A stretch of DNA of 64,000 nucleotides, taken from contig OX328112.1 in the NCBI GenBank assembly GCA_946811185.2, forward strand, positions 16,101,215-16,165,214. Reading direction: 5' to 3'. This DNA is from Hippopus hippopus. Its lineage: Eukaryota > Mollusca > Bivalvia > Cardiida > Cardiidae. Position 1 is the first letter of the stretch, and the number at the start of each line of letters is the position of its first letter. Shown here one piece after another: positions 43,675 to 53,907 of this stretch. Made by a program: the position numbers and the translations under genes. The notes below the pieces were generated by a model that did not search any database, was not told the DNA's origin, and was given only the letters and a program-made list of their open reading frames with translations.

Positions 43675-43964
43675 GTCTCAAAGATAATAACCATGTTCAT
43701 TGTCCTGTGACAGTTCCCATAAAATGGTCAGGGCACATATTCACCTACCATTCTTAAGAATACTCTTAGTCTTAAGCTGCAGTTTTTCTAAATTTGAAAG
43801 TAACACAGCTTCCTATTGGCTAAACTAGGCAATTGGAAACATTTTTATAATTATAATACATGTGTACAATACAATAAACTGTATTTCGTAATAGAAGGCA
43901 AAAGTCCACAATACCATTTAAAAGTATTTACATTATCAACATGAAATGAAACTTCATTTACCAA

Positions 43965-44157
43965 TAGCACTGGCTGCTTTCCCACATAATCATCATTGAA
44001 ACAATGATCAGCAGGGAGAGAGAAATGAATCCTGTTGCAATGTCTTTCATCAATTCCCGGAGAGAAATTGGCCAGACTGTGGATTTGAACCAGCAACCCC
44101 CTGTTCTCAAGTCTTTTATGCTACCGACTGGGCTACAGGGACTGGGCTCAGCCAAGG
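43965..44157 (-). repeat. tRNA-derived SINE, minus strand
   Basis: Complement of the SINE: GGCTGCTTTCCCACATAATC, GAGAGAAATGAATCCTGT, GGATTTGAACCAGCAACCC (B box) and CCGACTGGGCTACAGGGAC (A box). Confidence 0.7.
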
Positions 44158-44305
44158 GTGAGCAAAAGTCCAAATAGTGTGGTAGACATGACCACGAAAC
44201 TTAAAAACTCTACTGTGTCTTGTCAAAACTTCATAGCAGGTATCCCCACCATTTCTTGTCAATTAAACCTGCTAAATATGGAAAAATTGTTTAACAACCA
44301 TTTTT

Positions 44306-44545
44306 ACCTCGGCTGTTTATGAAGAAAACATCGAGTTACTGTCATAGCGCTGGTGTCATCTGTGTTGTTGTGCAAAAACTTTGACATTTTATCTCTGTCA
44401 TTTATGAACATATTTGCTTCAAACTCTAGTCGTTAACTATTACAAGGGGAACCAATACAACAAGGGCAGGAAACCATAAAAATATTTTTGACACAGCTGT
44501 GCCCTTTTTGACTTGGAATTTTCACTGAAAGCAGTGGAGCGTTCG
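44306..44545 (+). mobile_element. Pearl/HINE-like element, family D copy
   Basis: TTTTTACCTCGGCTGTTTAT start, GTGCAAAAACTTTGACATTT, TTTTTGACACAGCTGTGCCC, and end GCAGTGGAGCGTTCGCACTC. Confidence 0.65.
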
Positions 44546-44567
44546 CACTCTTCTTTCCTCTGTCCTT

Positions 44568-44685
44568 ATTAAACATTTACCACACAGTCCCAAGTTTTAA
44601 CAACCATGGGATGAAGCCTTCTGAAAACATTGTGTGAAAAGGAGAAAATGCTGGTTACTAGCAATGTTTTCTACCCTTATTAGAG
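44568..44685 (+). repeat. Foldback MITE copy, 3'-truncated
   Basis: Left arm to GCTGGTTACTAGC, then directly to TGTTTTCTACCC; palindrome arm deleted. Confidence 0.6.
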
Positions 44686-44689
44686 TCAG

Positions 44690-44890
44690 GTTTCATCAAC
44701 TAAGCGCAGTCCAAGCAGGCTGACCTGAGCCGAAACTTTTAGCTATTGGTCAATTCTCTGCATGTCAAAGGACCATTCTACCCAATGATGTAATCCATTG
44801 GCAGACTTATTGGATTTTATGGATCCCTAATTAAAAAATGACTTGCATGATATGGTGCATCATGGAGATGCATTAAGCCCCCTTTTGCCA
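44690..44890 (+). repeat. GGTCAGCCTG interspersed repeat
   Basis: GCAGTCCAAGCAGGCTGACC, CATGTCAAAGGACCATTC, and end GCATTAAGCCCCCTTTTGCC then AGAGCATGGCTC. Confidence 0.65.
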
Positions 44891-44912
44891 GAGCATGGCT
44901 CAAAATTTATTA

Positions 44913-45141
44913 TTAACCCTTTACCACACAATCCCGACTTTTAACGACCCTGAGAAAGAAGCCTTTTGAAAACATTGTGGAAAAAGGAGAAAATGCTGGT
45001 AACCAGCATTTTCACCTTTTCCCACAATGTTTTCTACCCTTTCCAAAACAAATTTCAATTTTTCAGTTACTTTTATTTTGTCGTCTGCAAATGCTTTCAA
45101 TTTGGACAAGTCTAAAATTTTGTTGTTTGGTAAAGACTTAA
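44913..45141 (+). mobile_element. Foldback MITE copy, well preserved
   Basis: 229 bp; almost the same as the reference copy; TTAA ends. Confidence 0.8.
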
Positions 45142-45184
45142 GGAGAGTGCATTATGATCTTGGTCCAAATTCTAAGTGTTGGTA

Positions 45185-45412
45185 TTAACTCTTTATCACA
45201 GAATCCAGAGTTTCAACAATTCTTAGAAAAATGGCCTTTTAAAAACATAATGGGTAAAGGAGAAAATGCTAGTAACCAGCATTTTCTCCTTTTTCCACAA
45301 TGTTTTCTACCTACTCAAGAACAGCTACCATAATTTGAAAAACATTAGAACTATTGTCTGAAAATGCTTTGAATTTGGTCCAGTCCAAAATTTTGCATTG
45401 TGGTAAAGGATT
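45185..45412 (+). mobile_element. Foldback MITE copy
   Basis: TTAACTCTTTATCACAGAAT start; palindrome good; right end GGTAAAGGATTA. Confidence 0.75.
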
Positions 45413-45458
45413 AGTGGCTTCAGTCATATGAAATTCCTACTCTATCTGATAAATTGAA

Positions 45459-45550
45459 TTTAACCCCTTACCAAATAACACCCTGTGTTGACGACCCAGA
45501 GGATGGCTTTTGAAAACATGGGAAAAGAAGAAAATGTTGATAACCAGCAT
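45459..45550 (+). repeat. Foldback MITE copy, truncated
   Basis: Left half only, ending at the palindrome centre; the last copy before a ~12-kb gap in the family. Confidence 0.55.
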
Positions 45551-45828
45551 ACACCGGTACAAATACACATACATGTATCTACAGAGGAATGACATTATAC
45601 AGTAACCAAGCGTATCGGCCGCGGCTTATATGCCGGTGCTGCCTATACAATGTTTGTATTACTAAAATGGTTAAAAATGGAGGGGTGCAGCCCCTACGGT
45701 GCAGCGGCCTATTGTTCGAAAAATACGGTAATAGTTTATTGACAAAAAAAAAAAAAATGTAACCCTCTACTACACAATCATAAGTTTGTACCACCCTATT
45801 AGTGAAGGCTATGGACATCGAAGAAATA

Positions 45829-46437
45829 AATTGTGGTAAGTTTCAAGTTATTGTAATGAAATCCATATGGGAAGAAAGCCACCTAAGAAATTAGTTATTT
45901 TTCCATTTAAGAAATCAAGGGCAGGTAACTCTAGAACACCTAATGAGATCCAAATGCAAAGAGTCACATGCACAACTACACATCAGAAAGATTCATTGTG
46001 GTAAGTTTCAAGTTATTCCGATAGAAACTGTAGGAGAAGAAAGCCGCCCAAGAAATTGGTTATCTCAGAATTCAAGGGCAGATAACTTTAGCACGCCTAA
46101 AGAGATCCAAATGTAAAGAGTCACAAGCACAACTACACATCATAGAGATCCATTATGGTAAGTTTCAAGTTATTCCGATAGAAACTGTAAGAGAAGATGG
46201 CCGCATGAGAAATTTGTTATTTCAGAATTCAAGGGCAGATAACTTTAGAATGCCTGATAAGATCCAAATGTCAAGAGTCACATGCACAACTACACATCAT
46301 ACGGATTCATTGTGGTAAGTTTGAACTTATTCCAATGGAAACTGTAGGAGGAGTTGCACACACAAGAAATAGCCAACAGAAGGACGACCGGGGCCACAAC
46401 ATAATACGACCCTTCGGTCGTATAAAAATGAATTGTA
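45829..46437 (+). mobile_element. Pearl/HINE-like element, family E
   Basis: Units of ~160 bp repeat at about 45830, 45995, 46154 and 46312 (GTGGTAAGTTTCAAGTTATT; AAATTCAAGGGCAGATAACT; CACATGCACAACTACACATC). The 3' end is GGGGCCACAACATAATACG with a hairpin TACGACC-CTTC-GGTCGTA at 46405-46422. Non-coding. The 5' end is not certain. Confidence 0.65.
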
Positions 46438-46439
46438 TG

Positions 46440-47010
46440 ACATGTCCTGTGATCAGTCAGGAAATAACCCATATAGTGGAGCAGATTACCATAAAATCGT
46501 TCACTTTGTGATACAAGCACCAAATTTAGCACAGTCAAAGTCTACTATCTGAATTTTATGAAAAGTACGTTATCCACCTGAAAATCCAAGATGGCCGCCA
46601 TTTTTTTTCAAGATGGCTGCGAGTCTTAGCTATGACCGTCTTATTGTATATAAAAAAAAAAGTAATTTTTGGATTATTTCTCTTTAGGACCTGATTGTTT
46701 TCATGATTTAAACATAATTATAAATGTTTTGTGAAAGTAGAACCAAATATTGTCTACAGCATTCCAAGGTTGCCAGATGGCAGCCATTATATTAGACCGT
46801 GAGCCAGCAGGTTGTTTTTCCTTGATCAGTTGATCAGCAACTAACAGCTTTTTGGTAGTTTTAATCCTTTTGTAAGTTCTAAATGATCTAAAAAATGTAA
46901 TAAGCTTATATCAAAATATTTCTTTACACATGTTACAAAGGACAAGCGTTATAAGTGCAAATCAAAAACTGAAAGCACTGAATTTTTACGGTTTAAGCTT
47001 ATATAATGTC
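46440..47010. other. No gene recognised
   Basis: AT-rich; contains AAGATGGCCGCC and AAGATGGCTGCG near 46580-46615, possibly part of an old repeat. Confidence 0.4.
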
Positions 47011-47051
47011 AAATTTCAAAATTTGTTTTCAAGTTTGAATTTCATGAAAGA

Positions 47052-47191
47052 ATTTAACTTACTGATCATTATACATTTAGGATTTACTTCCGTGTTTACG
47101 CTCCGACTCGTTAAGACGCATGATAAAAATATATCGTCTATCAACCATGACGATACACATGTCATGCGCATACCTCAGTTTTACTTCTCAG
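47052..47191 (+). repeat. DIRS inverted terminal repeat, recombinase side
   Basis: AATTTAACTTACTGATCATT through CATGCGCATACCTCAGTTTT; inverse match to 51993-52138. Confidence 0.9.
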
Positions 47192-47249
47192 AGTGAATAA
47201 CCCAAAAAGTAATCACTCTAGAAGGAATTACAACTGAGGTGGTGGGAAA

Positions 47250-47355
47250 GTCTAATGATCAGTAAGTTAAATTCTTTCATAAAATTCAAACTTGAAAACA
47301 AATTTTGAAATTTTATTTCACTCATTTAACTTACTGATCATTACACATTTAGTAT
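47250..47355. repeat. DIRS internal complementary region
   Basis: AATGATCAGTAAGTTAAATT...AACTTGAAAACAAATTTT is the complement of 47014-47070. It is followed at once by AATTTTATTTCACTCATTTA, the complement of the far end at ~52115-52152. This fuses the two element ends as a template for circular DNA. Confidence 0.85.
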
Positions 47356-47634
47356 AGATTACAAAGCAATGATGCTTACATAAATATAAAGAAAGCTCTC
47401 ACATGGTGGTGATGCTGTAATTCCTATCCTTGAAATGATCATTTACTTTCCCAGTATGTACATCAAAACCAACATGTATTCACTTCCTTGAAGTCTTCCA
47501 ATAACTATACAAGTAATTCCAAAAGTATGTACAAGACAGGCTATAACACATGCAATATCTTTACAATTAGAAAAACACTGATTCGCGACTCGCTGAAAGA
47601 ATGAACTTCCAGGTCAAAAAACAATGTACGTTCT

Positions 47635-48450
47635 TTACTTAAGAACTTCACAGTTTATATCCCTCAAATAGAACTGTACAAAAGTGGAATCTCGGCTCCA
47701 GTCTGCTGAAGTTAAAATGGATTCAAGTGACGCACCTTTATACAGTGCAAAGGAAGATCCTACAGCTCTAGTACTGTGTGCTCTGACCTTTAAAGTTTTA
47801 TCTGTCAATGTAATACGAAGAGTTTGAACTATCCAATTTGAAATAGTTTGAATTGAGACTGGTTTATGAAGTTCATTCAACCCGAGAAAAACTGCAGTTT
47901 CATCCCTACCATCTGCAGATTTCCTGAATTTCTCTGTACGTTTTAGATAATGATAAAAACATCTTTTTGGATCCAAGAGCTTGTTGTCTTTGACAGCTGG
48001 TATAAAAATGTTTGCTCCATAATGGGACTGTCTGTCTTGTTTAGCCAAACAATGTCTAATAAACGTCAAACCATTTTTCTGTACATTCACTGAATCTTGA
48101 CCCAACCGCAGTGACTGGAGGTCGCTACATCGTCTAAAACAAGTAATAGCAATCAGAAAAACAGTCTTATATGTAAGATATTTTAAAGATGCTTTTCTTA
48201 TGGGTTCAAAAGTTTCTTTCTGTAATGCCTTGAGCACTAAGGAAAGATCCCATTCAGGTACAAGCCTCCTTTTTGGCGGTCTGCTATTGATTAACAGAAG
48301 AATTTCAGGATGTTGCCCTACTTTAAAACCATCAACTGGGGGAAGAATAACTGAAAGCATTGATCTGTACCCAGCTATAGTGCGGAACTGGAGACCTTTC
48401 TCAAATAAGTCTGAAAGGAACTCTGAGACATTAACTATAGATGCAGCATA
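47635..48450 (-). CDS. DIRS tyrosine recombinase
   Basis: 241 codons from an internal Met at 48360; the same frame is open upstream to about 48450 (TYAASIVNVSEFLSDLF) and overlaps the end of the RNase H frame. It joins and resolves DNA circles in DIRS transposition (family knowledge). Visible catalytic residues: Arg in TCFRRCSDLQSLR, the His-x-x-Arg of RAHSTRAVGSS, and the Tyr in TFVQFYLRD near the C-terminus. The order and spacing fit the DIRS/phage integrase fold. No break is seen within it. It stops 280 bp before the internal complementary region. Confidence 0.85.
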   Translation of the reverse strand, partial: YAASIVNVSEFLSDLFEKGLQFRTIAGYRSMLSVILPPVDGFKVGQHPEILLLINSRPPKRRLVPEWDLSLVLKALQKETFEPIRKASLKYLTYKTVFLIAITCFRRCSDLQSLRLGQDSVNVQKNGLTFIRHCLAKQDRQSHYGANIFIPAVKDNKLLDPKRCFYHYLKRTEKFRKSADGRDETAVFLGLNELHKPVSIQTISNWIVQTLRITLTDKTLKVRAHSTRAVGSSFALYKGASLESILTSADWSRDSTFVQFYLRDINCEVLK

Positions 48451-48454
48451 GGTA

Positions 48455-49741
48455 TCAATTTTCCTTGCACAACACCGGAATAGAATACTCTGAATTTGCC
48501 GTTATAGTCTTTTCTTGTGTCTTTCCTCCATGCTGCTCTGAAAAGTTTTCTAGTGTTTTCAGAAAATCCTTACTTTTGCATTTGTCCGTCGATAACATCC
48601 ATGTCGTCAAGATGAACAGGCCTGGATTGGGATGCACTATTTGAGACCTTGGTTGACTCAGTAGATCCGGGATTAATGGCAAACGAATCGGCATGCTACA
48701 AGTAGCTGAAGCAGGCTCGGATACCAATGTCTCCGGGGCCACTGAGGTGCAATCAAGATAATTTGACAATGGAACTGCAACATATGACTCAGTACTTTCG
48801 GGATCAAGCAGATTGGGGGGAAAGGCATAAGCAAACATGTTCGCCCATGAAATTGATAGAGCATCTATTGCAAATGCTTGATGGCTCGGTAACCAGCTGC
48901 AATAAACTGGAGTTTGATGATTCAGATCCGACGCAAATAGATCCATCATTGGGTGACCCCACATTTGAAAGATAGCATGGACTACCGAAGATTTCATAGC
49001 CCATTCTGTTGGTTTGATTCTTGTCCGACTCAACTGATCTGCTAAGACATTCATTTTCCCGCATATGTGAATTGCTTTCAAACTGATCTTGTTTTGGATC
49101 ACGAAATTCCATAGTTTCCATGTTCTTAAGCATAACTGGCTGGAATGAGTCCCCCCCCCCCCCCCCCCCGCTTGTTTATATATTGGACTACTGTTGTGTT
49201 GTCCGTTTTCAACAGAACATTTTTTGTCCTTTATTGCTGGAAGGAGATGTTTTACTGCCATAAACACTGCTTCTAATTCCAGAATGTTTATATGCAATTT
49301 CCGCTGACCATCTGACCAGACTCCTTGCATGTAACTGTTTCCCATATGCCCGCCATACATTGTTTTGGAAGCATCTGTAGTGATTGAAACTGTTTTCTGA
49401 ACTTGTTTGAAAGATCGACCCTTTGAAATGTTTGCTGGAAGACACCACCATTTCAAATGACTTAACAGATGTGGAGTACAAGGAACCTCCATGTCTAGAG
49501 AATCTTTGGACGGTCTCCAAAAACTCAGAAGATGTAACTGAATCGGTCTCATGCACAAACGAGCATTAGGAACTAGTTCTATGCAAGATGCCATCAGACC
49601 CAGCAGGTGAAGGAAAACTCTTGCAGAGACTGATCTTTGGTTGAAAATCTTTATTGCTTCTTTGACTTTCAATACCCTTTCTTGAGTTGGAAGAATTAAA
49701 CCTTCCTTTATATTGAAAACTGAACCTATATAAGTTATCAT
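48455..49741 (-). pseudogene. DIRS RNase H and connection region (pol, C-terminal part)
   Basis: Continues in the same frame as the RT from 49742 on, after a TAA. RNase H features: SITTDASKTMYGG (first Asp), ILELEAVFMAVKHLL (Glu) and KMNVLADQLSR. Around 49170-49225 about 18 codons read in the wrong frame. The expected Asp motif (TDNTTVVQYINK) is present in another frame, between a T6 run (49220-49225) and a C19 run (49151-49169) that restores the frame. The region after RNase H (PMMDLFASDLNHQ...) is the usual linker before the recombinase. Confidence 0.8.
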
Positions 49742-50689
49742 TTACTGAGGAAGAAGGCTGGACTTTTTGAGATTTATTATGAAACCCAATGATATTAACA
49801 GATGTAGGCATGTGTGACGATCTTGAAGCAAAGACATTTTGTTTCGACTGAGGTTCATTATATCGTCTAGGTACACAGCTAATCGAATATTTAGTGTGTG
49901 AAGATGTGCAGCTGCTACTGCTACTAACTTGGTGAAAACACGTGGAGCTGACGTGGGACCGAAACACATCACTTTCCACTGATAACATTGACCTTGGGAA
50001 CTGAATCTTAAATACTTCCGGTGTTTTGGATGGATTGGAATGTGTAAATAAGCATCTGCTAGATCTGTTGTTATTGCCCAATCTTTCTGCTTCACCATGT
50101 TTATGACTTTGTGTAAAGTGTCCATCTTGAAATGCTTCTTCTCTATGTACTGATTTAGAGGCCTCAAATTTATTACCGGACGTAGTTTGCCATTTTTCTT
50201 TGGAACAAGAAAGAAGGTACTGTAAAAACCTTCCATCACTTGACCCCATGGAACTCTTTCTATAGCATCTTTTCCTAAAAGGGTAATGATTTCTTGTTGA
50301 ATTATATGTTGGGACGACTTTTGAACAGAAGTTATTTTCAGTCCCGAGAAAGGTGGTATTGTTTTGAACTCGAGTTTGTATCCTCCTTTTATGACAGACA
50401 AAACCCTCTGGTCGTTTGTTATTTCCTCCCATGCTTTTAGGAAATATTTGAGTCGAACCCCTACAGGTATATTTGGTTTGAGGTAAAGAAACTCTTGACA
50501 TTGACTTACCTTGTTCAAATAGTCACTTCCTTTTAGGAATCCGAAAGGACGGCAATGTTCCTGATGATTCCTTAGAATTTTGTGCATCGAACTCAGACCC
50601 AGAAGGTTTGTAAGAGTCATTTTGTCTGAACTGATAAGACTACCTTGAGAAGTCTGTTTTCTGCTTTTTGGATGACCATCTTTTGTCAT
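49742..50689 (-). pseudogene. DIRS reverse transcriptase (pol, N-terminal part)
   Basis: 315 codons from ATG 50689 to an in-frame TAA at 49742-49744; the frame goes on into RNase H. RT motifs: FFLVPKKNGKLRPVINLR, TTDLADAYLHIPIHP (motif A Asp), CFGPTSAPRVFTK (motif B) and AVYLDDI (motif C). The single stop between RT and RNase H looks like a base substitution (inference). It copies element RNA into DNA in the intact family. Confidence 0.85.
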
Positions 50690-50790
50690 TAGAATAAGAT
50701 TTACTTTGTTGGCTGTTGAACTTCCTTTTAACAGACCTTGATTCCTGAAGCTCGGGAACTAAATCATTTAACTGGTCCTTTTGTTTCTTT

Positions 50791-51975
50791 CTATGCTTTA
50801 TCCTCTAACCCTTTACCAAAGACACCATGACCAGTTAAAGGAAGAAATAAAACTTTGGATTGAACATCCTTCAAAGTATTCAGTCCAGTATCAGAAATGG
50901 CTGCCTTCCTGCGAATGATGTGAAAGAAAGCACCTGATCTGCCAACTTGATCTAAGGCTTTGGTAGACATGCTGAAAATATCCCAAACTGTTTGTACACA
51001 ACGGTCAATGTTGGGATCCTGAGCCTGCAAATCTCTTATCAATGCTCCAAGACCTTGTTGCATGTAAGACATGGCAATGATACCCATTCGTGTTGCCATT
51101 TGTCCTTGAAACCCCACACTCTCAATGGTTTTCAAAGGTTGTGTATTTAATTGACGGCCTTATCCCTAAGATTTTATAGCTTTTGAACCATGACGCTTCT
51201 GCAGCATAGGCTCTATAAGGTCATCAAGACCTGGGACCTGTAGGAAAGCTTCCGACTGTGAATGTACCGGAAAAGTCAACCTATATTCATCCTTATAGCA
51301 TGATAGCCTCTCTGGATTTTCACATCTCCAAGAGCTTGATAAGATGTCAATTTGAGACTGGTCTAGAATTAAACCACATGATGAAGACTTGTCTGTGTCC
51401 GGAGTGTTAAATAATGCACCCAAACATTTGTTTTCTTTGTCAATGTATTTATCAAAACACTTATCAGCCGGTCCTGAGAAATCGGCATTAGAAGATGACT
51501 GGGAAGAGTCATTGTCACTGTCCCCTAAAAATCCTCTGAGCCCCGTACGCTCACGCCTAGAAGGCTGAAGGGATAAGACATCGTCCCGAGCATAACTCGG
51601 TATATGCATTTCGTTGTCGAGAGAATTTTCCAGTGACAACAACGGTCTACGCAACCCCGAAGGTTCGTTATCCGTATATGAATCACCACGAGCTTCTGGC
51701 TGGCCAAAATTGCCCCCAATACTCGTTGACATACCTTTCAGAGTCTCAAGAGAACTCATAAGTTTGTCGAATTTATCGTCCACTCGCTTCTCCATATCCG
51801 CCATCTTGAATTCTAAGTCCTTTATGGTGGTAGTGGCACGTTTCGATTTATTTGGCTTCGCTTCATAAGAAACCCTAACACTCGAGACCGAGGCATTATC
51901 CCCCTCAGAGACGAGTGTAAGCTTCAAAACAGCCTCGGCCATAAAAAAGAAATCCGAAGAAGAAACAAAAAACAC
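50791..51975 (-). pseudogene. DIRS gag-like ORF, interrupted
   Basis: The frame opens at 51975 and has an acidic, serine-rich middle (GDSDNDSSQSSSNAD). It is cut by TAG 51166-51168 and TAA 51160-51162, six bases apart. The same frame continues to 50791 with GIIAMSYMQQGLGALIRDLQ and RCVQTVWDIFSM. No zinc knuckle seen. Assignment as gag rests on position upstream of RT. MADMEKRVDDKFDKLMSSLE may form a short coiled coil. Confidence 0.65.
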
Positions 51976-51992
51976 GTCGAGCGTTGTTCACG

Positions 51993-52138
51993 CTGAAAGT
52001 AAAACTGAGGTATGCGCATGACATGTGTATCGTCATGGTTGATAGACGATCTATTTTTATCATGCGTCTTAACGAGTCGGAGCGTAAACACGGAAGTAAA
52101 TCCTAAATCCTAAATGTATAATGATCAGTAGGTTAAAT
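51993..52138 (-). repeat. DIRS inverted terminal repeat, gag side
   Basis: Inverse of 47052-47191, with an extra 7-bp TCCTAAA duplication. Confidence 0.9.
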
Positions 52139-52152
52139 GAGTGAAATAAAAT

Positions 52153-52850
52153 TATGAGAATTCTCTATGCGGATATTTTTCAAATAAAACACATTGCCTT
52201 GATGAAAGATGCCTTATATGCATCCTAGAACCAATTCACATGGTGTTTTTAGATTTATAATTCACCATTTTGCCATATCCATGAATAAAACGGAAGTACT
52301 AATAACAAAAAAACATCAAATATACTGTCGAATGTTTTATATCAATTGTTGAGAATTCAACTATTATCTGGTTCATTTCTTATTTTGGGTTGAAAACGAG
52401 CCAGGATTTATTGGAAAGTATATTTTCATGATCATGTAATATTTCTTACAGTAAAATGAAACTTTTAGTGTAAATCAAAGCGCTGAAGTTACTGATACAT
52501 TATTTACCATTAAACTTTCGCATCTAAAAAAAAAAGGGGGGGGATATTGTTTAAAAATACATTTTTCTTGATCTTATTTACTACGAAGACAATGCATATC
52601 TTAGCAACAGTACCTTCTCTTGTTCATTTATCATTTTATCTTATTTTATTTTATTTTATTTTTGTTCATCCTCGGAACCCAGGTTTAAGCATTACGTTAC
52701 TCTCCATGCATTACCCCTGGGAAAATTGACTAGCAAATCGTCGTTTCTTATGAATATTCATACGGTCGGAAAGTACCCTAATAGCCAATCGAAAGATCGA
52801 TAACATAATCATTCTCTCTTGTTGGGAGGGTAATTTCATTTCGTCAGTTA
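52153..52850. other. No gene recognised
   Basis: AT-rich with a (TTTTA)n stretch near 52632-52660. The 52730-52850 part reads like the flank of the RecQ fragment. Confidence 0.4.
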
Positions 52851-52851
52851 C

Positions 52852-53023
52852 TAAAAATAGAAATGACGGTATATTTGTGATAAAAATAGTTTAAATTTTC
52901 TCAAAGAAAAACTGAGATTACCAATCAAAATGCTTCATGAATAATCCATGAGAACGAGGAAACGCCAGCCAAATAACCCAGGGTCGATTACAGTATGAAT
53001 CGAAACTGGGTCAACGAGGATGA
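52852..53023. repeat. Direct repeat 1 beside RecQ fragment
   Basis: GTGATAAAAATAGTTTAAAT to ACTGGGTCAACGAGGATGA; ~90% like 53295-53467 by eye. Confidence 0.8.
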
Positions 53024-53267
53024 CCAACACGATACAATCTGAGCTTTTGTGCAAATCACTCCAAACAGACGGGAAACCCTGATAACAAAGACTTTTGCCA
53101 CCTCCTGTTCTCGTTGACAGAAAGACATCCTGATCTCTCATCAATGCTGCTAAGGAATTCGACTGATAATCTTTCGGTGTCACGCCGAAAATCTCGTTTA
53201 AACGCTTCTCAATTGTGGCGTTGATGGCCGCCGCCATATTTAAAGCATCGCTAAGCTTGATTTGCAA
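52935..53267 (-). pseudogene. Truncated RecQ-like DNA helicase N-terminus
   Basis: From 53267 the frame reads NATIEKRLNEIFGVTPKDYQ, then ALMRDQDVFLSTRTGGGKSL with a Walker A GGGKS, LCYQGFPSVWSDLH and CIVLVI, the start of helicase domain 1. Just after VLVI, at ~53024, homology ends where direct repeat 1 starts, and the last ~30 codons are unrelated. Motifs II-VI are missing. RecQ-like copies of this type are numerous in marine invertebrates (from memory). A 5' fragment, not a working gene. Confidence 0.75.
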
Positions 53268-53294
53268 CGAGTGATGTGATTGGATATCGACAAG

Positions 53295-53467
53295 TCAAAA
53301 ACAGAAATGACGTCGTATATGTGATAAAAATAGTTCAATTTTTCTCAAGGAAATACTGAGATTACCAGTCAAAATGCTTCATGAATTATTCATGAGAACG
53401 AGAAAACGCTAGTGAAATAACCCAGGGTCGATTACAAAATGAATCGAAACTGGGTCAACGAGGATGA
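53295..53467. repeat. Direct repeat 2 beside RecQ fragment
   Basis: Lies upstream of the helicase start on its own strand; contains TTCATGAATTATTCATGA. Confidence 0.8.
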
Positions 53468-53469
53468 TT

Positions 53470-53876
53470 TTTGTTTAGAGTAAACTTTTCTAAATTGTTC
53501 ATCATTTTAGTTTTATCAGTCAATGAAATCAAAGTACTAAATATTCACCTTGCCATGACAAAGTACAAATGGTATGACCTACAGCCATATCTACCTTTTT
53601 AACTAAATGCGCAATGCATATACGACAATAAAAACTCGAAATCAGAATATTCTATTATACATAGTTAATCTTGTGATAAGCTCCACTTTTTAGACACATC
53701 AGTTTGGTAATCAGGTGATTTGCTAGCTGTGTATGTTACCAAGATGGGTTGAATTCCCCCTTTGCAGTTGATATAATAAAGTGGCAACTGTACCTACCAT
53801 AGCACATTTGTTGGTCAGTATTAAATTTCAGAGGGCCACAGTATCATAGGGAATGAGAGCTCATATTTGCTTGGTT

Positions 53877-53907
<31 letters not shown>

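Larger units (their letters stand above)
41353..43690 (+). other. Probable 3' UTR of the ACVR1-like gene
   Basis: From the stop codon to an AATAAA at 43669-43674, which is followed by T- and GT-containing sequence; TAATTGTGGTGTTG lies just upstream. The extent is inferred. If right, the UTR includes six foldback MITE segments and an ATC-rich microsatellite. An earlier polyadenylation site cannot be excluded. Confidence 0.45.
47012..52152 (-). mobile_element. DIRS-type tyrosine-recombinase retrotransposon, nearly complete
   Basis: About 5.1 kb on the minus strand, in the order gag-like, RT, RNase H, tyrosine recombinase. Termini are inverted repeats of ~140 bp (47052-47191 and 51993-52138). 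An internal complementary region near the recombinase end (~47250-47355) joins the complements of the two outer ends, the layout described for DIRS-1. DIRS elements integrate through a circular intermediate using the recombinase and leave no target duplication (family knowledge). Lesions: two stops in gag, one stop between RT and RNase H, and a local frame change in RNase H, so this copy is unlikely to be autonomous. Ends are placed to within a few bases from the complementary region. Confidence 0.9.

Noticed and set aside
49566..50501. 311-codon minus-strand frame overlapping the DIRS RT
   Set aside because: It overlaps the RT frame that carries all RT motifs, is Ser/Lys-rich without recognisable domains, and is best explained as a shadow frame.
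47012..52152. LTR retrotransposon or retrovirus
   Set aside because: A tyrosine recombinase replaces the DDE integrase, no protease or envelope is seen, and the ends are inverted rather than direct repeats.
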